Origin: Orbicella faveolata
Taxonomy: Eukaryota; Cnidaria; Anthozoa; Scleractinia; Merulinidae
Direction: 5' to 3'
Length of the DNA: 64,000 nucleotides
Assembly: GCF_002042975.1 (NCBI RefSeq)
Contig: NW_018149776.1
Span: 971,135-1,035,134, forward strand
Shown: positions 33,547 through 43,900 of the stretch, one piece after another
Layout of the letters: every line of letters begins with the position of its first letter
Position numbering within the stretch: position 1 is the stretch's first letter
The notes under the pieces: model-generated
What the model saw: only the letters and a program-made list of their open reading frames with translations
Databases searched by the model: none
Told to the model about the DNA's origin: nothing
Program-made: the position numbers and the translations under genes

Positions 33547-34113
33547 TCACAAATTTGCATTTTGTGAGGAAGAAATCCCGACTTTATCGTTTCTAAAACG
33601 ACGCTTACAATTTAAGGTAATTTTTGCTCTGCTGTGAATAATCGCGGACACCGTATGTTTTCCATCTTTCGTACTTGTCGTCTTCTGTTTGTAATTTTCA
33701 TTATTCTCTTTATGTAGTTTGAGAAAATAAACCTTGCACATTTTGAACATGGGCGCTGTCGAGCGCCTTTGAAATCTACTGTTTTGAGGGTAGAGATTTT
33801 TTCCGATGTGAAGATTTTGTCCAGGTTTTCTCGTTTTTCTGCTTGAGTTCAATAAACTTGATCGCTTATCAACATGTGTAATTGGTTTCTGGTGTGATCT
33901 GACAACCCCCAAATATTCAATTTTTGTGAAAATTAAGTTTGAAGTAAGCTTGTCTGACCATCGAGAGGTTTCCTTCGGTCGAATGCATTTTCTTTTATGG
34001 TCGTTTTTGCCTTTGTTGCCTGCCGGGGTGGTCTTGACTGTAAAATGTGAAGATGATGTGGGAGAGAGCATTTGGCCATCCAAAGTGAAATTTCCTTGGC
34101 ATTTGTCCGCCAT
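33547..34113 (-). CDS. Open frame of 188 codons, doubtful
   Basis: A long minus-strand frame starting MADKCQGNFTLDGQMLSPTS and rich in Lys, Ser and Asn. It lies antisense to the probable 3' UTR of the small surface-protein gene. It has no signal peptide, no recognised domain and no visible splice partners. Its length is unusual for AT-rich non-coding DNA, so it is recorded, but composition gives no strong coding signal. Confidence 0.2.
   Translation of the reverse strand: MADKCQGNFTLDGQMLSPTSSSHFTVKTTPAGNKGKNDHKRKCIRPKETSRWSDKLTSNLIFTKIEYLGVVRSHQKPITHVDKRSSLLNSSRKTRKPGQNLHIGKNLYPQNSRFQRRSTAPMFKMCKVYFLKLHKENNENYKQKTTSTKDGKHTVSAIIHSRAKITLNCKRRFRNDKVGISSSQNANL
33726..33731 (+). promoter_or_regulatory. 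Poly(A) signal AATAAA for the small surface-protein gene
   Basis: Canonical hexamer 574 bp after the stop codon at 33152, with another AATAAA at 33851-33856. Both fit a single-exon transcript with a 0.6-0.7-kb 3' UTR. Confidence 0.45.
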
Positions 34114-37107
34114 TTCGGAAGCAACAACTGTTTGGTTTTGACATCTTCCTGTAATTGAGGTGGGCGCGTTTCATAAAGCATACGAATACTGCAAACAACT
34201 TTGACTTACCAAGTTCTGACAGGAAGACTGGTTATTTTTGTTTTCAGTGTCATTTTATAGCAATTATAGCTTGAAAATGTTCGAAGGAATTAGGAATGGT
34301 CGATTGAAAGCGATGCGGCGCCGGCATTTATTCTGACGATTAGGGAGACGCTTTTTTTTTACTCATCTTCTGCCGTTTATTTTCAAAGACAAATTCTCCT
34401 CCCACCATTTTGATAAGATTCCCTGGTGAAAGAAAATTACTTCCATTCTGTAAGTTGCGAAACAAAGATTTTGGCGAAAAAAATTTGATTAGGAGACACC
34501 GCGTGTTTTTTCGGTTTCCAAAGGAATATATGCAAATGTTTAGTCGGGAATTTTGCGTTGACATTTAGATAGCATTGTTCTAGATATTAGCTACATTCTT
34601 CTGGCATTTGAAAAGAAAAAAGTACTGTTTGTCAAAATTTACATCAATTGTGCACTGTCCAAAGAGGGGCACCTCTCAGCGAATGGAAAATTTGGAGCAA
34701 GGAACGGAAGAGGCTTCGCACAATGAAGTCGCACCTGCGTAAGATTTTAATTATGCCCACTTTCGGTTGGTATTTACTGATGTTACTAGTTTCTTGAAGC
34801 GGACTTGAGAAATTAGGGAAAACTTCAGGAAGTGAATCTGTGAAACAATCTCTCGGTGCTTCATGGTTTGAAGATAGAAGTGTAGAGGTGATCTTGATTT
34901 GTTTTGATTCCCAGTTATAATTATGAGGCAGCTGTCGTCATTAAGTATTTATGGCTTTTGTCTTGCTTCGAATAAGATGTTGAGTCTGTGAATAAACTAC
35001 AGCTCCATGTTAATGGTCACTTAAGTGACATCGAATCGACTTTGTAAACAACAATCAATTTAAAGATGAAGATTTTGTCAATGAGGGTTTGTTGACTTGT
35101 GCTTCTGTTTGCGGTACATATTAAAATCAAACAGCATTCGATTTGATAACCACTCAAAAGATTAATTGTGCTAAAATCCATTTTCATTTAATTATTTTTT
35201 GTTGCTATGGCATCGTAATTTCCCTAATGACCGAAAGTGATATTTTTGAAATGTTGCAATACCTACTGGTGGGTTAATAATAGAGAAAATTAGGCCCGTT
35301 CCAAACGCCGCTCCATTCATGCGCCGAACCTAACTGAAGAGTTAAGTACGGCAGAAGAGCGGCGTTTGAATCAGTTTGGTTCGGCAGGTGAGGTTTGGTG
35401 CGACAAACAACATTAAATTCGGCAGGGTCTGTCGCACTATGCGACGTTGGAGCGGCAGCTGATTCATACGGCGTTCTCCTCATGCGTCGAACCTAATGCA
35501 TAAATTACTGTAATTTATTTTTCATATAACGGGACTCGTGATTGGCTCAATTGATTGGCTCAAACTTGAGTGGCGTGACCAGTCACGCATGAAGCTCAAA
35601 GTCGTCGCTAAAAATAAAGACAGCAAAATACCATTATGAGAAACGGGGCTGTGGAAGCGAGTTTCTTTAGCGCAAATTCATTTTTTGCTTTTTCTTCGTG
35701 ATAATAGCCCAGCTTATTAGATTTCACTTTAACAAGTCGATTTAACCGGGAGAAAACCTATCTAAATACAAACACACAGATAACAGCAGATAACAGCAGA
35801 TAACAGCGAAATGTTAGTCACAGCTTTTCCATTTGGACAGAGTTCGTGAATTCAGGACGCATATTTTCTCGTCGAAAATTGTTACCACCGGCTTCCCGAA
35901 TCAAGTTCGACGCAAGTACGCCGTCTGAACGAGCTGTCGCTCCAAAGTCGCGCTAAAGTCGAACTTAATCAAGTTTGGTTTTTACATACGTGCCCAAACT
36001 ATCATTGTTTTGATAAGCTTGCTTTGTTGTTGAAGTCAAAATTCATTAATAATGTAGTTTCTTGACAGTTTGATAAAAGGAATTTTAAAAGTAGTGCCTC
36101 TCTCAGGATGACGATATCGGAAAGGTATGGTGTTTTAACCGGTAGCTAAGGAAACTTTGTATCCAGGTAACACAGCTGAGGGTTTGGTAACTAAACTTGC
36201 TTGCGGTTCGTAAAAAAATAGCCTGCGGAACAAGCTGTTTCGCGAGGCAGCAAAACGAAAAAAACCGCCTGCTCTAGACACACATGTTTCCGCAGGCTAA
36301 GAAAAACAACATATCCAGAAATCCAACACCAGCCGTGTTTGTATTTGCATGAACTGCTGGACGCAAGCCTGATTTCAGGCAAACTGGAATGAGTTTACAT
36401 GCAATAATTTTGAGCAGAACGATATCAGTCCATACTCTCAGCTCGGGAAAATTATGGAAGTTTACAGGCTAATGAAGAAGCTTGAGGGAAGAACATAGTT
36501 TCCATCTGCATTCATCCGCTTGCATGGCAACTGCATGCGTTCCTTTGTAGAAAAACGACGACCGAACGAGTGGGCGACAGACACTTCAGCTGTTTAACAG
36601 CCCCCAGTGCCTTTCTAAAATTAAGATGTTTTGAAAAGATGGTAACCCCTGGATCCTTTTAAACACTGTGTTCTGAAAAAACAATTTAATGGACCATTGT
36701 ATGTTTGAAATCGGAGAGTGAAAAACAGTTACCGGTAAACTCCTTTGATAGGATGACAACCAGTGCAGAGATTAAACTGAAATATCTTAAGCCTCAGTCA
36801 GATAGACAGGGATAGACGAAAAATACAACGGCTGAAACTGATTTTTCGAGTCTTGGCGATTCAGGAGACAAACAAGTGCTTCTTGCCGTGTTTGTCGGCT
36901 TCTCATCCATTATTCATCACGCTAACAAAGCCCCGCCAACAACGTAACAGCAAGACTGCTATAATTTTGATTAGTGCAAATTACTAATAAAATATGGGCA
37001 CGTTCCCATCTGTTGCAGGTGCTTTGGCAGAATTCAGTCCTACTCCCAAGGTCATCAACATGAAGCTGCGCTTGGACAGTTCATTGCTCAAATACATAGA
37101 CAGATAA

Positions 37108-37436
37108 CCAGTCAGTGTAAAACGCAGGCTGCAGACCGGGGGTAAAATGCAGGCCGAGGGTAACTGCAACGGTAACTGCAGACTTTTGCAGTACTGTATT
37201 GTGCTATTTCCATTATCGAGTGCTGACTGAAAACAATATTATTCAGGCTAATCACAGCGAAAGTCTGCACTCCAGTTAGCCTGAAAATCACTCAGCTTAG
37301 GTTAGCCTGAATATCAATAAGGTTAGCGTCAATGCTCCGGTTAGCCTGTTTACGGTTGGCCTAATGATGGAAACGTATATATAGTCTGCAGTCTGCATTT
37401 TACAACCGGTCCGCAGTCTGGTTTCACACTGACTGG
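37108..37436. mobile_element. 329-bp element with inverted ends
   Basis: The left end ccagtcagtgtaaaacgcag is matched by the complement of the right end ctggtttcacactgactgg. Next inward, 'ggtaaaatgcag' on the left pairs with 'ctgcattttac' on the right. The centre has short 'gttagcctgaa' repeats. Non-coding MITE-like element. Confidence 0.65.
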
Positions 37437-38040
37437 ATAGATCACTAAACATATTCTTGAAGTAACACCGAGTTCTTACGTCGAACATAAAAGAAATGCA
37501 TGGTAGTACACCTGTGTGGTGTCTGATTGGTCGATCCTTGCGCGCCAAAATTGAGATCCTAGTGACAACCAATCAGGGACACAACACTGATCTTCAGTGC
37601 CACGTCATCAGTTTCGAAATGAGAGGGCCTGATAACTAGTTCCACCCGAATAAATGCGCTTTACTTTGATGCAGACGATCGATGAAATATCGATATTGTT
37701 TTCATCAAAAACCTTTTCCTAGTGAAGATGCAGCCCTATAGTTTTGCAGTGGGGAAATGAAATCATACCTACCCCAATAGTTAACGCAAGAGAGAATAAA
37801 GAGAAGAGATTTCGTCTTCCATATATGACTTGTTATCAAGGTAATCCCTCTCAACCTATTTATAGATACCTGTATGAAATTTTGGCCACACGTTAATTTA
37901 GTGATTTCCGCGTAAATTTTGGAACACGAGTCACTTAACTTGCGTGACTTCACGAACTTATTATTTTTTTTGAAGTTAAACCAGTGCCCGAGGTGAGCAG
38001 CACCACTGCGAACTATTTGAGATACAAAACCATTTTTATT

Positions 38041-38085
38041 TTCTCCTACGCGTTTCGTGTGACTAGCGCACACTTCGTCAGCGAG
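38041..38085 (-). ncRNA. Hammerhead-ribozyme-like motif
   Basis: On the minus strand: CTGACGA, then GTGTG-loop-CACAC (5-bp stem II with loop cgctagt, after one A), GAAA, a minimal C-G stem III, and GTA as the cleavage triplet. The flanks CTC and GAG can pair to start stem I, but the first stem I position is a G-G mismatch. Hammerheads with a very short stem III are known from Penelope-like retroelements. Probably an inactive remnant; activity is not claimed. Confidence 0.35.
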
Positions 38086-38398
38086 TTTTATAATACAACC
38101 AAGTATACCTGTATATACAGGAGTACCCGTCGGATCCGCTCCGCAAAATATCCGCTCTGCAGACTAAAGTTGAGCTGGCTGGGAATCTTAGCAATAAACA
38201 GAATCTTGCTGAGAATTTAGCTTATCGAGAGCTAGCGAGCTGGGAATTTTTTTTTTTTTTTTGGTGTTCAAATAGCTTACAATGTGGTTTTACGAATCAG
38301 TTCTGGCTGGAAATTACGTTCCGGATGCGATCACTGACTGTGTGTCACTTGACACTCTGACTGCTTGACCTTTTGTTTGAAAACATGCTTACAATATA

Positions 38399-38498
38399 NN
38401 NNNNNNNNNNNNNNNNNNNNNNNNNNNNNNNNNNNNNNNNNNNNNNNNNNNNNNNNNNNNNNNNNNNNNNNNNNNNNNNNNNNNNNNNNNNNNNNNNN
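38399..38498. other. Assembly gap (100 N)
   Basis: Exactly 100 unknown bases, the usual placeholder for a gap of unknown size. Order and distance across it rest on scaffolding only. Confidence 0.99.
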
Positions 38499-39205
38499 TA
38501 ATTATTAATGGTAATTGACGTGGGAGCACAGAATTAGTGCTTGGGAAGTCACATCTTAAATTTCCAGTGTAAGTGTCGTTGGTTACTCCTGTATATATAC
38601 CTAAACACAAACAGAATTTTACATTTCGTAAAAAAACACTGGATATACAAACACGGTAATGCGTCAAGGAAACAGGCGGGAAATATGCAAGGCGTGACAT
38701 ATTTCAATCATGACAACTATTTGCACTAACTTTAATTTAGCGCCGATTTAAATTTAGCGACACTAAATTTTAGTGCATTTTTTAATTTAGCGATTTTTCT
38801 AAAAATCGCTAAATTCAAGTGTCACCAAAATTTCATGTAATAAGGTATGTTACTTAGTTCGCGAATAATGTTACCACGCGCGTTACAAGGATGTTTAATT
38901 GGAGTATGAATAAGCGTGAAAAGCCGCTTGGGCTGACCACGTGAGCAAAATCGCGTCATAGGATTGGCTATTTGTAGACCCTTCTGAGATTTCCGAAATT
39001 AGGAGTGATCTGAAAATAACTTGAGGAGAGTACCAATAAGGTCTATAAGGGGGTTTAAACCTCTCTTACCCTCATCCTCTCTTGTTTACGACAGTATAAA
39101 CAGCAATATCAGTTTTGCTTTGTTTTCGGCCTGAAACGAAAACTGGGACTTCTGTAAATGAATTAGTGTGGACGGTACTTTGGAGAAGTTTGAAGCAGGA
39201 AAGGA

Positions 39206-39481
39206 CAAGAGCACATATCAACTGAGATAGCAAGACGAAAATGGTCTTGGATAGGCCACACGCTGCGAAAACGAGCCGCTGACACGACTAAGCAGGCCTT
39301 GAAGTTGAATACGCAGGGCGAAAGGAAGGTGGGAAGACCAGTTAAGACATGGAGAAAGTCGACTGAAGAAGACATGAAGATGGCCAAAATCACCTGGAAC
39401 AAAGCTGAGAAGGCACCAAACAGAGCCCGCTGACGGAGCATTGTTACCGCCCTTTACTACACTAGGAACCTAAAGGATTAA
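39206..39481 (+). mobile_element. LINE ORF2 C-terminal fragment (RTE/BovB-like tail)
   Basis: The plus strand translates EHISTEIARRKWSWIGHTLR, then KQALKLNTQGERKVGRPVKT and WRKSTEEDMK, with a stop at 39479. This is the 'RR..WIGH.LR......KQAL......G.R..GRP..TW' tail of non-LTR retrotransposons. One in-frame TGA (39431) interrupts it, apparently replacing a tryptophan. The rest of the element is missing. Confidence 0.85.
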
Positions 39482-40532
39482 GTATTTACAGCAATGACAA
39501 TATATATATTTTTAATTCTGTAGTATTTTATTTCATAGCATTTCTCTCCATAATCTCCTGTCACCAGCTGAACGTAATAAATTAAAAAGAATGTTATAAA
39601 CTAAAATAACAGAAAAACGACGTTGATGGAAATAAAAAAAGTCTTAATAATCTTGTTAAAAATATCTCTTCCTTCAGAAGATCTATGGCAAAAACGAAGT
39701 AAAAAATATGACTTAAGGCATCAATTGATCGAAGATTTGAAAAATATTAACCGCATTTTGAATGTGATTTTAAACCTAATCTAAAAAGGCATTAACAGCG
39801 GCGATTTTGCAAACCAGCCAACCTTTTAATCCTTTCAGTAATGAAGAGCTGAAACATTAATCTTTGAGGTAAATTCCATTAAATTGTTCTATTCATTCCA
39901 AATTGCAGCGATTTTCATACGTTCTTATAATCTAGTCCACGCCTACATCACGAGTGAACCACGCGTGGTACACACGTGCATTCCATGACTGAGCTTTTCT
40001 TTCATTCTACTACTGTTTGATTCGGTAAACTACTGACCAATGACCAGCGTAGGTTCAACTATAGTTACCACATTTTGAACTCATTACCTATATTATATTT
40101 AGTTGGGATTATATTGTATATGGTTTCTTATCTGGAGTAAATTTATTACGTTTTCACAGATATTCTATGGCCCTTCAGTAGGGCCGCTATATACTGACTA
40201 ACAATTTGGTTCAAATTCTTCTTTAAGATTCAGCAAATAAACCATTACTACTGAATACCACGCTGGATCAATGCTCGACAACTGAGATGTATTGAAAGAC
40301 CAACAGAACAAATAAGTAACAGGAATACTTTTATAAACACATTCCTGACAAACAAGAAAGTGCTGTAAACGGTAATTTGAAAAGGCAATGAAAAAATATA
40401 TATTAAATATCAATTTGATGTCTGAGTTAACTTCAGCATGATTACTGTTCAATCCTAGAGTCTTACAGACACTGATTTCATATTCACGTAAAGTTTCTTT
40501 ATATGTGTGTGCGACGGGATGCAGCTTCACTT

Positions 40533-40792
40533 AGGGACATACAATTATATTTTTGAGGGAGTGGGGGAGGGGGTTGTTGGGCAATTTTTGGGGCCGTGAA
40601 ATATTTTTCTCACCTTTATGTTGAGAATGATTTTCTTTGGTGGGCAATAGCTCGTGCATACAAGAATATCTTTTAAAGTAACACACAGGACCTGGATAGT
40701 ATGTAGGAAGCACTTGCTCGATTTTTCCCCCATGCACGATATTTTTTTGGAAATTGCCCAANCCCCCCCCTCAAAAAATAATGGCCGTCCCT
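40533..40792. mobile_element. 260-bp MITE, copy 2 (agggac ends)
   Basis: Starts agggacatacaatt and ends aatggccgtccct. The interior 'gttgggcaatttttgggg' and 'ctcacctttatgttg' match the copy at 19711-19977. It includes the single N at 40762. It ends 129 bp beyond the LRRK stop codon, so it probably lies at or just past the end of the LRRK transcript. Confidence 0.8.
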
Positions 40793-40894
40793 CATCTGTG
40801 TCTGTTGCAACACTGCTTGATTTCGAGGCATATAGAATGCGAAATGGTTCACATTCATTGTCGTACATTTTCTACTATTTAGCACGGGTTTATG

Positions 40895-40900
40895 TTTATT
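40895..40900 (-). promoter_or_regulatory. Poly(A) signal AATAAA for the LRRK gene
   Basis: A minus-strand canonical hexamer only about 20 bp after the LRRK stop at 40921. If used, the 3' UTR would be very short and would end before the MITE at 40533-40792. Confidence 0.4.
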
Positions 40901-40920
40901 TCTACGGTATTTCTCCTACA

Positions 40921-43900
40921 TCAACTTTCCCAAACGTCCGCAAGCCACACCAAACAAACGGACTCTTTCTTCAAGGTAGTATTTCCCCTCCGTCGACTTG
41001 GGTACGAGGTGTGACCGTAGAGACTGGCGCCAAGACTGCGGTAACCTCGTCCGCAACTTAGCACCAGTGCCTTTGTCTGTTCGCTCGCCGAGTGCGAAGT
41101 GATTACAGGGGTGGTTACCAAAGGCAGAAGGTGTCTGACCGACTCGTCATGGCAGCGTATAATTGTGTAAACCATAAGGGACAGGTTATTGCAGACGAGA
41201 ATACACCCAAAGCTTGTACCAATGTACAGTTCTTTGTCCACCGCAAGGAGGGAGTTCACTTGGGCGCGGGATGCTTGTGGAAAAAAAAAGTAAAGTAAAT
41301 ATAAAAACGAAATACCAGGGACTGTTCAACAAGGTATTGAAAGCAGCCTGGCTTTGAACAATGTCCACTGTTAAGCTTACTTAATAGACACACCTCGCTA
41401 ATTTTCAGCCCTCTCCTCGAGTCGCACACTCCATTTATTCTTTATAAGTGATATTTCTCTCATAAACTGAATGGTCTTGACAAAAAGTCTGACAACAATC
41501 TTGTCGCCGGGCACCATGACGTCGTTGTGGTCAGAGCGAAGGCACATTTTCCAGGAGTCTCTTAGGGAGTGTGTGGCTCGAAGAGAAGGTTGAAATTCAG
41601 GCTACGAAACACCATCGTACTTTTTTTCATTGTCCTTTTCGGTCAAAACATTTTTTATTTTCCCAAAGTGTTACGGACGTCATCTCAATGTTGCCAGCAG
41701 TCTAACCATCGCAACATTTTAAAAGACCTATTGTTTTTTTTTTCACGTATTCGCAACATATCACACGACTCTTTTTCACTAAAAGATGGAAGAGGAAAGT
41801 GCACGTATTTGTTAGTTCGCTTGATGTTGGTAGTTATCCAAATTCAGCTGCAAGTTATCACAGAAAGAGCTCTTCATCAACCTCAATCCCAGGGCCTCTC
41901 TTCTTTCGGGGCGGCAAGAAGAGAAACACTGGGAACGAGGTTTGCTCTTCGTTGTTTGTCACGCATGCTCACCACTCAAAGGATTCGGATCCGCTCCTCT
42001 CCTCACAGGCACTTTGCCTTTTGGACCTCCAAAGAAAGCAAAACAGTTAACCTCTCACGGAATTAATAGAAAGAATGCAAACAATCAAACCCGCTTGCGA
42101 GGGTGGCGTCTCGTCTGGCCGGCGGCTAATCTCGCTCTCTCGCGCTATCGTTAGCGTGACATGAGAGTTAGTGTTGGTGCTTCCCTTCATGAGAATGTAG
42201 CTCAAAACTTCACACTACCACCCTTAGCATTTTTGTCACATCGTAGAGGGATAACATTCGAGTCTCTTAGTACCACTAAAATTGGAAGGTGAAGAGATCA
42301 TGAAGGGATGTTTTTTTTAATCTTCAGTCATGGGCAAACTTCCTTGGAGAAACGAAGGGAGGGAAAACGAGGAAGTAAAAGAAGGCGGGGGTAGAGAAGG
42401 GATAAGAGTAGAGATTGAGATCAGAAATTAGGTTGCTACCTTCAAATCTTGGTGGATGTTGTGAGCAATCCACACTGCGTACAATCTTCTTCTCCAGGGC
42501 ATCCCACCGGAACACACGAGTGGCGGGGAACAAAGCCACCCACACGGACCTACCGACGGGATCATCTCCGCTGATGCTAGTCCCGGTAGTCTGACAAGTC
42601 TCAAGATGTGACACGCTGTGTTCTCTTTGCGAGGAAGCGTCCGGCTCACTGTCCTCAGCTGATTTGGTGCAAATCTGCTGGAGCTCTTCACCATCAAGAA
42701 TTGTTATTCTTCCTCTCTCTTGTCCGCACCAAACTTCGCACACGTACTCGTCGCACGGACTGTTCCGATCATCAGAGTCCTCCGATGAGTCCCCCGCAGC
42801 CTCCGGCGGGGTTTCATTTCCCTGGGGTTTCTTCAACAGCAGAGCTGTCATACAATGAATGGGGATTCCGTTGCCGGTGTACACCCGGTTGGGCAGGAGC
42901 TCGTGAACTGGAGTCTGCCCCGCCAAGTCGGAGTAATGATAGTGATTAGAGATGTTGTCATTGTACGCCAAAACAGAACCATCCGCCAACGCCACTAGAA
43001 CCCAGTTGGCTCGCGGCACATGGATCATGCTCAAGATGTACCTAAGCAAAATGCATACAGGGTGAGCCTGGGATATTTTGAAGAGTAACGTTTCCATACA
43101 ACGACAAGTGCGTTTATTAGAAAACAAAACACCTCGGTTTACTTTTCTATTTTAGAACATCGCCTGGGTATTGCCCCTCCTCTGATTTGCTAAAATTAAA
43201 AGCATGCTGTTGTTGGGTTTTAAAATATATATTTTAATTTTTTATCAGAGCACAAAAAAGGTTCAAGTCTGTTCCAACCCTACGAGGATCCGAATTGCCA
43301 CTCCCCCTGGATCCGATACTAGTCCATCGGAGGTTACTCTTCTCAGGTTGCCGTAGTAATCTGCTGGTACCTATTTATAAACCTGGGTGGAGAGAGGCAC
43401 TGTGAGAGTAAAGTGAGCATTAATCCAGGCCAAGTTCTGATCCAGGAATCTCGATTTGCATTTCTGGCATTTTTTCGACAAGATGATCACTTTGACGCTT
43501 AATTTAAAGTAAATAGATATGATTCAGAAACCTGTTGGACCGGATCGATCCTTTGCAGAGCTGTTTGTACGTCATTGCACAAAAAACGTGGAGCGTTCCT
43601 GACTCTGTCCCCAGCCACACCGTGCTTCCCACACTGCAAGCAACCCGGATGCAGGGCTTGCCAACAGAAAACTCCTGAGGAACAAAGAAGATTCAGATTT
43701 GAAATTAAAAGAACATAGGAGGTGAAGCTTGTGGCTGGACCCGTGTGTTATCATTCAAGTGAACGTTATGTAGCAGAGTTCTTTTCAATTGAGTATCGTA
43801 AAACCAAAACCAGTAATCACTCTGGCCCAGTCACAAAAGACAGAGACAATCCAGTCACCAATCACAGCACGAAGATACATGTAGTTGACACGAAGCGCGA

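Larger units (their letters stand above)
34114..40532. other. Intergenic region between the small surface gene and LRRK
   Basis: No supported gene. It contains inverted or dispersed repeats at about 35295-35505 ('gttccaaacgccgctc' and related), 36218-36300 (tagcctgcgga/tccgcaggcta ends) and 37108-37436, a three-unit 'gataacagca' repeat at 35779-35808, a hammerhead-like motif, an assembly gap and a LINE fragment. Confidence 0.5.

Noticed and set aside
41569-42066. 165-codon plus-strand frame
   Set aside because: Antisense to the LRRK intron, covers an interspersed repeat and has no domain.
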